Shown in pieces: positions 17,202 through 27,952 of a stretch of 64,000 bases of DNA. This DNA is from Vibrio ostreae (GTDB taxonomy: Bacteria; Pseudomonadota; Gammaproteobacteria; Enterobacterales; Vibrionaceae), in assembly GCF_019226825.1 (NCBI RefSeq), contig NZ_CP076642.1, positions 744,001 to 808,000 on the forward strand, given 5' to 3'. A program made the position numbers and the translations under genes. The notes under the pieces are model-generated. The model worked only from the letters and a program-made list of their open reading frames with translations. It did no database searches and was not told the DNA's origin. Every line of letters starts with the position of its first letter. Within the stretch, counting starts at the first letter, position 1.

Positions 17202-17361
17202 ATCTGCGAAATACGATCCACCCGGTGTAATACGTTCTTAACGGTGGAATGTTCTCACAGTGTAATCCCAGTCACAGACAGAGCTGACTGAAATCTTCAG
17301 GCGGCCAGATGCCCGTCAGTGAGCGAACACATCTCCTTTCACACATGAAAACCTGGCCTCA

Positions 17362-17415
17362 AACTTAAGCATCACTTCGAACTTAAGCATCACCTCACAC
17401 CAAAGCATCACATTT
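17362..17415. repeat. 18-bp tandem repeat, three units, spanning the phhB stop
   Basis: AACTTAAGCATCACTTCG (17362-17379), AACTTAAGCATCACCTCA (17380-17397) and the diverged CACCAAAGCATCACATTT (17398-17415). On the minus strand the third unit encodes the last residues of phhB, the second contains its TGA stop and the first lies beyond it. Confidence 0.85.
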
Positions 17416-17724
17416 CGCGGCACAGATAAAATCGTTTTTGTGCAGTCCTTTGATCGAATGACTCCACCAGGTCACCGTGACCTGACCCCACTCCAGCAAA
17501 ATGGCCGGATGATGAAACTGCTCTTCAGCCAGTTGCGCGATTTGGTCAGCAAACGCCCAGGCTTGCTTAAAATTTTTAAATCGATAGATTTTTTCCAGCT
17601 GTGGAATACCAGCCCGCAGCATCAGCGACCAATCATCCAACTCACGTAATAATGTTTGCTGCTCGGCAGCGTTTAACGCGATGGCATCTGCACCGCACGC
17701 CTCACAGCGTAGTTCTTCAAGCAT
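17395..17724 (-). CDS. phhB: Pterin-4a-carbinolamine dehydratase
   Basis: Recycles the 4a-hydroxy-tetrahydropterin made by phenylalanine hydroxylase. The 109-residue length is normal. The active-site pattern is EEQFHHPAILLEWGQVTVTWWSHSIKGLHKND, with the His-His pair and the later His. ATG 17724 lies inside the end of phhA (eight-base overlap) after AAGGAAG, so it is translationally coupled to phhA. The N-terminus has a Cys-x-x-Cys (CEACGADA), seen in many family members. The last residues lie in an 18-bp tandem repeat. Confidence 0.92.
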   Translation of the reverse strand: MLEELRCEACGADAIALNAAEQQTLLRELDDWSLMLRAGIPQLEKIYRFKNFKQAWAFADQIAQLAEEQFHHPAILLEWGQVTVTWWSHSIKGLHKNDFICAAKCDALV

Positions 17725-18513
17725 GGTTTTCTTCCTTTGGCGTAAATAGCGGCGGCAGAAGACCTGCCTGCATCGCTTGTTCAACGTGGCTCATTAAATT
17801 CATTTTACTCAGTTGATAGAGCTGACGAATATCATCCAACACAAAATATATTGGCTGCATAATGTCTATTCGATATGGTGTTCTGAGCACCCGCTGCAAG
17901 TCAAACTCGGCGCGCATAGGAGTGTCACTGCCCAGTGAATAGATCGTCTCTCCCGGAGACGACAGGATCCCTCCACCGTAGATCTTGGTCAGATCACCTT
18001 CCCGTACCAGTCCAAACTCGACCGTAAACCAGTAGAGCCGCGCCAGAAAACCACGTTGCTTGGCGGATGCCTCACGCCCAAGCTGACCATATTTGTGGGT
18101 AAAAGCAGCAAAATCAGGATGCGTCAGCATCGCACAGTGACCAAAAATTTCATGGAAAAAATCCGGCTCTTGCAGATAGTCAAACTCTTCCCGACTACGT
18201 AAAAACGTGGCAACCGGAAATTGCTTTTCCGCCAGTAGGGCAAAAAAAAACGATCAAACGGAATCAATGCGGGAACTGGCGCAACCCGCCAGCCAGTTTC
18301 ACGTTGCAGAATCCGGTTAATTTCCGGCAGTTGCGGAACCCGGTCGAGCGGTAAGTCCAGCATACTCAGCCCGTCGAGGTAAGCCTGACAAGCGCGGGGA
18401 TGAATCACTGATTGCTGACGGGCAACCAGATCATGCCATATCGCATCTTCCTGCTCGCTCCATTGCACCAACCCTTTGTGATTCACTGGCTTGGAATGAT
18501 AATGTGTCATCAT
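17717..18513 (-). pseudogene. phhA: Phenylalanine 4-monooxygenase, split by a homopolymer frameshift
   Basis: Hydroxylates phenylalanine to tyrosine with iron and tetrahydropterin. From ATG 18513/18510 (AAGGAGAGGA upstream) the first frame reads to VPALIPFDRFF and then goes out of frame at nine A residues on the plus strand (18242-18250). With seven, it would read FFALLAEKQFPVATFLRSREEFDYLQEPDFFHEIFGHCAML, containing the two iron-binding His of the HEIFGH motif, and join the second frame (LTHPDFAAFTHKYG...). Whole length would be about 264 residues, normal for bacteria. Downstream phhB is intact, and both frames look well conserved, so a sequencing or very recent change is likely. Confidence 0.85.
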
Positions 18514-18601
18514 TCCTCTCCTTAACAATTGCGTTACATTAAGCCTATCGCCTTCATTGGTTGGCGCCAATCGCGGCCAATTATTCCCCACTGCCATTCT
18601 G

Positions 18602-18619
18602 CGTAACATTTATTTTACA
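18602..18619. promoter_or_regulatory. Candidate TyrR/PhhR box ahead of phhA
   Basis: CGTAACATTTATTTTACA matches TGTAAA-N6-TTTACA at 10 of 12 defined positions. It lies 90 bases upstream of phhA and about 120 upstream of aacS. Aromatic-catabolic phh genes are TyrR/PhhR targets in other bacteria. Confidence 0.45.
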
Positions 18620-18737
18620 TTGATATTTTTTTACTTAAATATCAGCCATCTGATCCTGACATTCAGGTTTGACTTTAGCCAGATATGGTCAAAACTTGTT
18701 GCATTAAAGAATAATTATTGCGCCAGACGAGGACATT

Positions 18738-20723
<1,986 letters not shown>

Positions 20724-20824
20724 AGGAATGTCACGTCGCCCGCTGCGCAGTGAAAATAATTCATTACACTATTTTTCCTTAATAATGATATGCTTGCGTC
20801 ATTGATGAATGGCTTTCTAGTGTT

Positions 20825-21799
20825 ATGGATTATATTCACCTATCGAGATTCAGCTTAAAACACCTTACGGCACTGCACGTCATGCTTAGTACACGCAGCG
20901 TGACTCAGACTGCTGCCAGGCTGTGTGTCAGCCCGTCCAGCATCAGTAAAATTCTCGCTCAGTTACGTGCGCTTCTCGATGATGATCTGTTTTATCGCGA
21001 CGGGAATCAGCTAATTCCAACCCCCTGCGCCATCCAGATGGGACCTGCCGTTCACAGTATTCTCTCCAGTATGAACGGAATATTGCACCAGGCCAATTTT
21101 GAACCAACCCAATACAGCGGTCACTATCACCTCGCCATGCGTGAAAGTACTCTGGAGCTGTTTGCCGCAGACATCGCCAACATCATTGATGAGTGTTCCC
21201 CGGAATTATCGCTGACCATTCACTCCAAAGAGCATCACGGATTCGAATCGCTGCAACGTGGCGTAATAGACTTTATGATTTTGCCTCATGACATCAGTCA
21301 ACCCCCGACTCATGCGAAAGATTTAGTGTGGCAGGTGATCACCGGTGATGAAATGGTGTGCCTGATGAATCCCTCCCATCCGCTCGCAGAGCAGGAAATG
21401 ACGATAGAAAATTATCTGTCATGCCAGCATGTGTCCATTCTGGACAAAGAGCTCAGTGAACCATTTTTTGAAAAAGCACTCGCGCAAAATCACCGCTCGC
21501 GACACATCAAACTGACCACATCCGACTTCGGCGCCGCAGCCATTATGTGCCACCACACGGACCTGTTATTTACCTGCTCGCGCCATTGGGCAGAGCATGC
21601 GAAACAGGCCAAGGGATTAGTGTGTAAATCGTTGCCATTCGATTACGGTACCGTGGCCTACAGCCTGGTATGGAATAAACCAAGCATGAACGATCAGGCG
21701 ATGAAATGGCTGTGTCAGCGCTTAACCCAAGGCCATTGTGACTGTGTCACTCCGGGCGGTGAACGCCAACCTGCCTCGTCAGAAGAAGGTATGGTTTGA
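20825..21799 (+). CDS. LysR-family transcriptional regulator
   Basis: A 324-residue regulator. The N-terminal winged HTH is clear: FSLKHLTALHVMLSTRSVTQTAARLCVSPSSISKILAQLRALLDDDLFYRDGNQLIPT. The rest is a periplasmic-binding-like effector domain (MREST...MILPHD...MVCLMNPSHPLAEQEMT). It follows aacS by 101 bases on the same strand, so it may be co-regulated or control nearby aromatic/acetoacetate genes. The C-terminal tail (VTPGGERQPASSEEGMV) is low-complexity and could be dispensable. The effector is unknown. Confidence 0.88.
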   Translation: MDYIHLSRFSLKHLTALHVMLSTRSVTQTAARLCVSPSSISKILAQLRALLDDDLFYRDGNQLIPTPCAIQMGPAVHSILSSMNGILHQANFEPTQYSGHYHLAMRESTLELFAADIANIIDECSPELSLTIHSKEHHGFESLQRGVIDFMILPHDISQPPTHAKDLVWQVITGDEMVCLMNPSHPLAEQEMTIENYLSCQHVSILDKELSEPFFEKALAQNHRSRHIKLTTSDFGAAAIMCHHTDLLFTCSRHWAEHAKQAKGLVCKSLPFDYGTVAYSLVWNKPSMNDQAMKWLCQRLTQGHCDCVTPGGERQPASSEEGMV

Positions 21800-22172
21800 T
21801 AGGTCACTTGGCCATTGATTGTTGCGTGATCATTAGCCGTTAGTTGCCGTAAATAACAGGCGCGGCAACGAACAAGCGCCTGCAAGTTATGCCGGCAGTA
21901 AAAATGTAGCAATCAGAAAGTAACGTAGAAATTACAAAGTAAAAGAGGTCAGCTTGCGCTGACCTCTTTTGTTCTGTTCTTGATTCTATTTTTTAAAACC
22001 CTAGCCATGAGTTGTTAGTCAATAAACAGATTTTGTTTGTGTAATCTTGCAGGAACGAGCGCCGTAACCGATTACATGACTAAAGTGTATGGCGAGATCG
22101 CGATTTCCGACAGTGAAATTACGTAAATACTCAATTTACCATTTGGAAATTTATCAATAAGCGATTGGCGCA
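21800..22172. other. Intergenic region with terminator and a coding-like remnant
   Basis: Contains the bidirectional terminator at 21941. Between about 22035 and 22125, one frame ends in ...TSAVTDYMTKVYGEIAISDSEIT-stop, which reads like the end of a protein but has no start or neighbour. It may be a gene remnant; I cannot name a family. Confidence 0.35.
21941..21970. terminator. Bidirectional rho-independent terminator
   Basis: AAAAGAGGTCAGC and its exact complement flank a TTGC loop, giving 13 pairs with T runs on both strands. It ends the LysR gene and faces the histidine-kinase gene. Confidence 0.85.
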
Positions 22173-23591
22173 CTAGGCTTTAGGCAGGTTCACCCAGAAA
22201 GTATTGTGTTCATTTTGTCGCTCAAGCAAAGCCACATCACCACGATGTAAGCGCGCAATATCACGTGTAATGGACATCCCCAAACCTGCTCCGTCACCTT
22301 TTTCGGTATTAGCGCGATAGAAATTTTCAAACAGTTTTTCTCTGGTTTCATCACTAATGGCAGGACCGCTGTCACTGACCCAAAGATTGGCACTGCCGGC
22401 ATCTTCATTGACCCTGATACAGATCTGGCTGCCCTGACCCGAGTAGCGGATCGCGTTATCGACCAGATTAGTGACTAAAATACGCAGCAGCGGCTCATCA
22501 CCCAGTACAAAAATATCATCGCCTTCCAGTGACAATTCCTGTCCGTTACGCAGCGCCAGAGGCACTAATTCCGCCGTGACATTTTGTGCCAACCGTTTCA
22601 GGTTGAGGCTGGCAAACTTAAGATCATGGATACTTTCCACTTTAGCCAGTAGCAGCAGTTGCTGGATCAAACGGTCAGTCCGTTCAATGCCGCGCAATAT
22701 ATTGTTCAGATCAGATTTCAACTGCTCTTCGTTCTGGCTCAGCAGGGCATTTTCCGCGTTGAGCCTTAACACCGTCAGTGGCGTCTTCAATTCATGGGCA
22801 GCCATGCGGGTAAAGCGGCGTTCACGCATCCAGGCCTGTTCCAGCTCCTCCAGTAATGCGTTCAGCGCCGCGACCAGAGGGGAAAGCTCCTGAGTCGGGT
22901 TGGCAACAAAAATGGTGTCGAGCTTATTGACGTTACGCTGGGCAATCGCCCGTCTCAGCTCTGTGATCGGTTCAAAGTGTTTACCAATCAATAACGTCAT
23001 CACCAGGGCAAGACAAGGGATCATTATCAGCTGAGGCAAAGCGGTCGATAACGCCAGTTCATGCACCATCTCATCGCGAATCGACTGTTTTTCGGCGACA
23101 ATCACATATTCGGGACGTGTGTGATAATCATTAGGCAGAGGCAACTGAAAATAGCGCCAGGATTGATGCTTAATCGTCATATAGCCAAAACCGGCATAAC
23201 GGGGATCATGCGGCGTGGTGGTGATTTCGGGAATTGAGCTCCAGGTTAACTGGCCATTGAGATAAAACTGAACCAGAATATTGCGCTCATAAGGATGACC
23301 AAACGCGGTCGCATCATCGTCATCCTTAGCCTGGGCGGAAATACGCTCCATCCACGTATTGAGCATTTGTCTGGCTTTAGTCGCCTCAAGCCCCTGTTCT
23401 TCCAGGGGAATACCAAGTAACAGCAATTTGGCAGATTGGCCAAGACGCGCATCGTACACTTCTTCAATTTCGTGTTGCGATGCCATAAAACTGAAAAACA
23501 GAGAGATCAGGATCAACACCGATGACAAGACGACAACGGTAATCGTCAGGCGCTTTTTAATCGAAAACTCTTTCTGACCACTATTTTTCAA
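22173..23591 (-). CDS. Sensor histidine kinase (QseC/PmrB-like)
   Basis: An inner-membrane kinase of about 472 residues. Membrane helix one is near the N-terminus (LTITVVVLSSVLILISLFFSFM), followed by a periplasmic sensor of about 150 residues, helix two (LPQLIMIPCLALVMTLLIG), HAMP, the phospho-acceptor in RMAAHELKTPLTVLRLNAENAL, an N box LVTNLVDNAIRYS and G boxes SDSGPAISDE and GDGAGLGMSITRDIARLH. The start is uncertain: TTG 23591 after a GGGGT and GTG 23609 are both possible; either overlaps the end of the response-regulator gene. As the last gene of the seven-gene operon, it should phosphorylate the regulator encoded just upstream. Confidence 0.9.
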   Translation of the reverse strand: MKNSGQKEFSIKKRLTITVVVLSSVLILISLFFSFMASQHEIEEVYDARLGQSAKLLLLGIPLEEQGLEATKARQMLNTWMERISAQAKDDDDATAFGHPYERNILVQFYLNGQLTWSSIPEITTTPHDPRYAGFGYMTIKHQSWRYFQLPLPNDYHTRPEYVIVAEKQSIRDEMVHELALSTALPQLIMIPCLALVMTLLIGKHFEPITELRRAIAQRNVNKLDTIFVANPTQELSPLVAALNALLEELEQAWMRERRFTRMAAHELKTPLTVLRLNAENALLSQNEEQLKSDLNNILRGIERTDRLIQQLLLLAKVESIHDLKFASLNLKRLAQNVTAELVPLALRNGQELSLEGDDIFVLGDEPLLRILVTNLVDNAIRYSGQGSQICIRVNEDAGSANLWVSDSGPAISDETREKLFENFYRANTEKGDGAGLGMSITRDIARLHRGDVALLERQNEHNTFWVNLPKA

Positions 23592-24237
23592 TGATATACC
23601 CCACACCACGAATATTTTTGATCACGTCATTAGAGACTTTTTTACGCAAATTATGAATATGGACCTCAATCGCATTATCACTGCTGCCTTCATCCCAGCC
23701 ATGCAGTGACTGCTGTAATTGCTCTTTGCTCATCACCCGCCCCGCATGAGTGATCAGCGCTGCCAATAATTTAAATTCATTATTGGTCAGTTTGAGACGC
23801 TCTCCCTGATAATCCACCGCTTGCTCAGACAAGGACAAGGACAGCTCACCGACATCAATCCGGGTATCACAAAAGCCTGACTGGCGCCGAATCAGCACCC
23901 GCAACCGGGCCATAAGCTCTTCCAGCGCAAACGGTTTGATCAGGTAATCATCCGCCCCGCCATCCAACCCTTTGACGCGATCTTCGATATCATCCCGCGC
24001 GGTCAGAATCAAAACCGGCAGGGTGTAACCAGCGCGACGAATATTTTTCAACACCACCAGGCCATCAATATCCGGCAGGGTCAAATCCAATACCACCGCA
24101 GCGAACTGCTCGGTCTTTAGCGCCACATCAACGCCAGCGCCTCGTTCAACCCAATCGACCGTAAAACCATGGCGACTCAATGAAGTCACCATGGAACGTC
24201 CCAGCAATATATCATCTTCAACCAGCAGCAAACGCAT
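23581..24237 (-). CDS. OmpR-family response regulator (QseB/PmrA-like)
   Basis: A 218-residue transcription factor. The receiver has the acidic pair EDD, the phospho-Asp in VVLDLTLPDIDG, Thr in LILTARD and Lys in LIKPF. The winged-helix output domain follows (LKLTNNEFKLLAALITHAGRVMSKEQL...DNAIEVHIHNLRKKV...IRGVGYII). Its start overlaps the TPR-gene stop by one base (TAATG), and its end overlaps the kinase. Relatives of this type bind CTTAAG-N5-CTTAAG direct repeats, and such a box stands at the head of this operon (28614), so self-control is likely. Confidence 0.93.
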   Translation of the reverse strand: MRLLLVEDDILLGRSMVTSLSRHGFTVDWVERGAGVDVALKTEQFAAVVLDLTLPDIDGLVVLKNIRRAGYTLPVLILTARDDIEDRVKGLDGGADDYLIKPFALEELMARLRVLIRRQSGFCDTRIDVGELSLSLSEQAVDYQGERLKLTNNEFKLLAALITHAGRVMSKEQLQQSLHGWDEGSSDNAIEVHIHNLRKKVSNDVIKNIRGVGYIIEK

Positions 24238-24875
24238 TATCGTTTAAGTTCTCCGAGTTTCTTGGCTATTTCTTGCTGCCGCCCCTCATCCGCCAACGGA
24301 CGCTCTGGCCGCGGCTTAGCCTGCTGAGCTTTAGTCAGGTATTGAATCGCTTCATCTTTACGTCCTTCCTCCGCCAGGAAGTCGCCATAAAAGTAGTTGG
24401 AGTCGATACCATCCGGATTGATTTGCAGTGCTTTAAGCAACATGGTCTCAGCCATATCGTCATCCCCAAAGCCAATTGGCCAGCCCGGCACCTGATAGTA
24501 TAGCGAACCTAAACTGGTATACGCGGAGCCATCTAACGTTTCTGGTGCCTGGTCAATCACTTGTTCCAGTAACACTTTCGCTTCTTTGACCAAGGACAAG
24601 GCGCCCAAACCGCCGTCAGCACCTGCCAGAGAAGCTTTGTTTATCGCCAGCCACACTTTCAGTTCGGCCCGGTTGGGCTGCTGTTGCAGGGCCTCTTCGT
24701 TCCTTTTGATCAGATTTTCCAGGCAATACACCTGATGATCATTATCTTTTGACTGATACTGACACACCGCCCATTTTTTCTGAATCGTCTGTAACGGGTC
24801 CGCTCCTGCAGCAGCTGCGCTGCTTATCATGCCAAGAGTCAGAGTGGCCACAGCAATGGTTGTGATACATTTCAT
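24237..24875 (-). CDS. Exported TPR-repeat protein
   Basis: A 212-residue protein with a signal peptide (MKCITTIAVATLTLGMISSAAAAG). The mature part is alpha-helical with tetratricopeptide-like segments: NRAELKVWLAINKASLAG, TLDGSAYTSLGSLYYQVPGW, DMAETMLLKALQINPDGIDSNYFYGDFLAEEGRKDEAIQYLTKAQQ. It would act in the periplasm, possibly holding another protein. The frame extends back to 25010, but ATG 24875 follows GAGGGC and starts the signal peptide. It is located between biosynthetic enzymes and a two-component pair, so a role in export or sensing of the pathway product is a guess. Confidence 0.8.
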   Translation of the reverse strand: MKCITTIAVATLTLGMISSAAAAGADPLQTIQKKWAVCQYQSKDNDHQVYCLENLIKRNEEALQQQPNRAELKVWLAINKASLAGADGGLGALSLVKEAKVLLEQVIDQAPETLDGSAYTSLGSLYYQVPGWPIGFGDDDMAETMLLKALQINPDGIDSNYFYGDFLAEEGRKDEAIQYLTKAQQAKPRPERPLADEGRQQEIAKKLGELKR

Positions 24876-24888
24876 AATCGCGCCCTCG

Positions 24889-25695
24889 TTATTTAGATGT
24901 CGCCTGGTTGATGTAGTGGTGAATCGTGTCCTGTTGCTTGCGAATCGAGTTACTGACCAGCTTGGGCAGCAGTTGATTAACGCGCGCGAACAGTTTTTCC
25001 GGCCAGCCAATCCACATCGCGGCCCGCTCTTTTTCCAAAATTGTCACCACATGCTGTGCGACCACCTCAGGGGCGTCACTGTGGTTGCCGAGGCGACGGT
25101 TCATCTCAGTAACACGGTCGTCATTGAGGGGGGTGGCTGTCGCTCTGGGAGCCAGATACAGCACCCGGATTCCAGCGCCATCCAACTCTCGATCGAGCGC
25201 TTCGCTAAAGCGCTGCACACCGGCTTTGGCCGCGCAGTAACTGGTGTAACCAGGAAAACCGATCGACCCGAAGGTAGAACCGATATTGAGGATAATACCC
25301 GGACGCTGTAACCAGCCCAGAGCCGCCTGACTGGTTAGAATCGGGGTCATCAGATTAAGATGCATTTCTTGCTGCAGCGACTGGGCGGAACGCTGGGCCA
25401 GAAAGCTGAATTGATTATTGCCGGCGTTATTAATCAACACATCGATACGGCGCTTTTTGACCTGTGCCAGGCAAAACTCATCCAAGATTTCAATGCCATC
25501 GGACTGATTGAAATCAACGCACAGTACCTGGTGACGTTGAGGATAATTCAGACTATTTTTCAACGCTTCCAGTTTATTGCGATTACGGGCGACCAGAATC
25601 AATGACGCACCTTTCGCCTCCAGAGCCAACGCCATTTTTTCTCCGATACCACCCGACGCCCCGGTCAGTAATACCTGTTTATCCTGCAAATTCAT
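24889..25695 (-). CDS. Short-chain dehydrogenase/reductase
   Basis: A 268-residue NAD(P)-dependent oxidoreductase. The cofactor motif is LLTGASGGIGEKMA, NNAG is in VLINNAGNNQFSF, and the catalytic Ser, Tyr and Lys are in IGSTFGSIGFPGYTSYCAAKAG. After position about 190 there is a long C-terminal helix (ERAAMWIGWPEKLFARVNQLLPKLV...) as in lipid-acting SDRs that sit at membranes. ATG 25695 follows AGGGAA and lies 10 bases after the oxidase gene; the TPR gene starts 13 bases further. The substrate is unknown, possibly a fatty acyl or acyl-amine intermediate. Confidence 0.88.
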   Translation of the reverse strand: MNLQDKQVLLTGASGGIGEKMALALEAKGASLILVARNRNKLEALKNSLNYPQRHQVLCVDFNQSDGIEILDEFCLAQVKKRRIDVLINNAGNNQFSFLAQRSAQSLQQEMHLNLMTPILTSQAALGWLQRPGIILNIGSTFGSIGFPGYTSYCAAKAGVQRFSEALDRELDGAGIRVLYLAPRATATPLNDDRVTEMNRRLGNHSDAPEVVAQHVVTILEKERAAMWIGWPEKLFARVNQLLPKLVSNSIRKQQDTIHHYINQATSK

Positions 25696-25705
25696 GCTAA
25701 TTCCC

Positions 25706-26389
25706 TTACGCCACATCCTGCAACTGGTCTGTGGTCAGCTGGCGCAACATACCGCCGTACAAACCAAAGACCATGTTGGCGGAATCTATAATCGCCTGTT
25801 GATCAACAGGATCCGTGATACGATTCATCAAGCTCTCAAACAATTGGATATGCTCCTGATCAAGCGTGCTGTGCGAAGTCAGATACGTCATCGCCTGCTC
25901 CGGCAGATTCAGCGTTTGTTTGATCAAAGCCGCAACCTGACCACCGACCCCGACACTGGTGCCTTCCAACACCCAGACCATGCCAAAGAAAGCCATCGGA
26001 TTGGCGCGATCAATCTGGTGATAGAGGTAGGCAACCATCAGTTCAACCGACACACCCACACGCCCTGCATCCCGATTGGCACGCACCGCCGCCGCATCGC
26101 CACCGCAAGCATTGATATCATTGAGAATCCATTCGTGGTGTCCCTTTTCTTCCTCAATGTATTCACCAATCGCCTGACGCAGCCATTCATACTTTTCAGG
26201 CAACCGGCCGCCGCAGGCCATCAACAGCGGTACAGTGTGCTTTACATGGTGAAAAGCCTGGGTCAGAAATGCGAGATAAGTGGCACGATCAATTTCGCCT
26301 CGTGCGCACTGGGCAAAAATCGGCGCCTGAAGCATCGCCTGCTGGGCTGCGGACGTTTCTTGTTTTAGTCGGTCAAAAAATGCAGTCAT
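25706..26389 (-). CDS. Heme-oxygenase-like non-heme iron oxidase (TenA/HDO-like fold)
   Basis: A 227-residue all-helical protein. The pattern AQCARGEIDRATYLAFLTQAFHHVKHTVPLL, then YIEEEKGHHEWILNDINACGG, and finally LDQEHIQLFESL gives His and Glu residues on three helices, the layout of the heme-oxygenase-like diiron oxidases (relatives of UndA and TenA-fold enzymes). Known members oxidise or cleave fatty acids, amino acids and amines. Adjacency to an adenylating ligase, an SDR and an acyltransferase-like protein suggests that it acts on an activated acyl chain; this is inference. No heme-ligand signature of true heme oxygenase is seen. Confidence 0.8.
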   Translation of the reverse strand: MTAFFDRLKQETSAAQQAMLQAPIFAQCARGEIDRATYLAFLTQAFHHVKHTVPLLMACGGRLPEKYEWLRQAIGEYIEEEKGHHEWILNDINACGGDAAAVRANRDAGRVGVSVELMVAYLYHQIDRANPMAFFGMVWVLEGTSVGVGGQVAALIKQTLNLPEQAMTYLTSHSTLDQEHIQLFESLMNRITDPVDQQAIIDSANMVFGLYGGMLRQLTTDQLQDVA

Positions 26390-26422
26390 ATTGGATTCCT
26401 CGTGAATTGATATCGCCGGACG

Positions 26423-26479
26423 AACTATGTGAACCTGGATAAACTATGTAAACTTGGATAAATTACGTGAACCTGGATA
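26423..26479. repeat. 19-bp tandem repeat, three units, covering the ligase stop
   Basis: AACTATGTGAACCTGGATA (26423-26441), AACTATGTAAACTTGGATA (26442-26460) and AATTACGTGAACCTGGATA (26461-26479). On the minus strand the last two encode the final residues YPGSRNLSKFT and the stop of the ligase. Confidence 0.9.
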
Positions 26480-27952
26480 AATAACGGCGGTGGAAACGAT
26501 ACCCGGCTCCTGCTCATCCAGTTGATGCAACCACTGCTCTAAACGCTGGCGAACCGGACGCCCATTACTGGTAAACAGCCCTGCCCTGTGTTTCAACCCC
26601 GGTGCAGTCACCACCCGAGTAATGCGTGCGTAATCAGGCAGGTGCTGATTAAGCCTGGTAACACTGCCGATGATGGTATCGCTGATGTCACCATCCAGAA
26701 CGGCTGTCAGTCCGTATTGCCCCTCACCGACCACGATCATGCCCATTAAAGCTGGCATGGCTTGCGCTTCCGATTCGATCCATTCCGGCGACACATTGCG
26801 TCCGAAAGCGGTAATAATCTGGTTTTTCTTGCGTCCGTTGATGGTGAGAAAACCGTCTTGGTCTAATGACCCTAAATCACCGGTTGCCAGCCACGCATGA
26901 CCGAATGGCTCACCGATATAACCGAGAGCAAGATTACCGCGCACCAGCACCTCACCATCGTCAGCGATTCTGACCGCTACATGAGACAGCACACGGCCGC
27001 TTGTACCCGGTTTAGAATGCGATGGTGTATTCACACTGACCACCGACCCACACTCTGACAGGCCATAGCCCTCGTAAGCCGGAATGCCGCATGCCTGAGC
27101 CTGCTGCAACAATGGCGGGGACACTCGTGCGCCGCCAACCGCCACAAACGTCAGGCTGCGGGTCAGGGCTGGTTGCAGGGTCGCAACCTGAATCAGTGCC
27201 ATCAGCAGCGCTGGGGTCAGCACCAGACTGTTGGGCTGATATTGCTCCAGAGCCGCGGCGAATTGCCGTGCATCAAACTGGCTTGAGCCGGATAAGCCAA
27301 CCTGCGAACCAGATAGCACGACTGAATTGGCGCCAAGCAAGATCGGCACGTAGACGCCGGTGATGTTTTCCAGCAGAGTCGATAACGGCAACATGATCAA
27401 ATGGGTCTCGCAACGCACGTCCGCCTGAATCGCAGCAGCAAGGGCACAACTGACCTCAATCAACTGCTTCTGCCCCAGACAAACCCCTTTCGGCTGCCCG
27501 GTAGAACCGGAAGTAAAGGTAATCTTACTGCTGTCTGGCAGCCACTGTGGCAACCCGCTTGGCAAACGCCAGACATCGAAACCTTCAATCCGATCATCGG
27601 CGATACCATGACTATCAAGCCACTCTCCGACCAGGAGGTCAGCACCGGATTGCTGTAAGGTATGCGCCACCTGAGCCTCACTGAAAAACATCGGCACCGG
27701 AACAATCGGGATCCGCGCATACATCGCGGCCAAATCGACAATCACCCAATCGAGGCTGTTATCCGCTCGCAGCGCAATACAATTCACTGACCAGGCTTGC
27801 AATAGCTCCGCTGCCTGCTGAACCCGCACCAGTAACTGACTGTAGCTAAGACGGGTCTGCTGCTGTAATCCGTGCCGAGAACCGCTCAATGCGGTGTCAT
27901 CCGGCGTATGCTGCGCACGCTGAATTAAAGTGGTAATAATTTGATTCATCAT
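26444..27952 (-). CDS. Adenylate-forming acyl/aryl-acid ligase
   Basis: A 502-residue ANL-family enzyme that would activate a carboxylic acid with ATP. Core motifs are ITFTSGSTGQPKGVCLG, YEGYGLSECGSVVSVN and ATGDLGSLDQDGFLTINGRKKNQIITAFGRNVSPEWIE. The usual C-terminal A10 lysine (GK) is replaced in FTSNGRPVRQRLEQW, where Arg stands at the equivalent place; this could weaken or change the adenylation half-reaction. The start overlaps the preceding gene's stop (ATGA). The C-terminus ends in a 19-bp tandem repeat. The acid is unknown; length and context fit a medium- or long-chain fatty acid, but an aryl acid is possible. Confidence 0.88.
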   Translation of the reverse strand: MMNQIITTLIQRAQHTPDDTALSGSRHGLQQQTRLSYSQLLVRVQQAAELLQAWSVNCIALRADNSLDWVIVDLAAMYARIPIVPVPMFFSEAQVAHTLQQSGADLLVGEWLDSHGIADDRIEGFDVWRLPSGLPQWLPDSSKITFTSGSTGQPKGVCLGQKQLIEVSCALAAAIQADVRCETHLIMLPLSTLLENITGVYVPILLGANSVVLSGSQVGLSGSSQFDARQFAAALEQYQPNSLVLTPALLMALIQVATLQPALTRSLTFVAVGGARVSPPLLQQAQACGIPAYEGYGLSECGSVVSVNTPSHSKPGTSGRVLSHVAVRIADDGEVLVRGNLALGYIGEPFGHAWLATGDLGSLDQDGFLTINGRKKNQIITAFGRNVSPEWIESEAQAMPALMGMIVVGEGQYGLTAVLDGDISDTIIGSVTRLNQHLPDYARITRVVTAPGLKHRAGLFTSNGRPVRQRLEQWLHQLDEQEPGIVSTAVIYPGSRNLSKFT

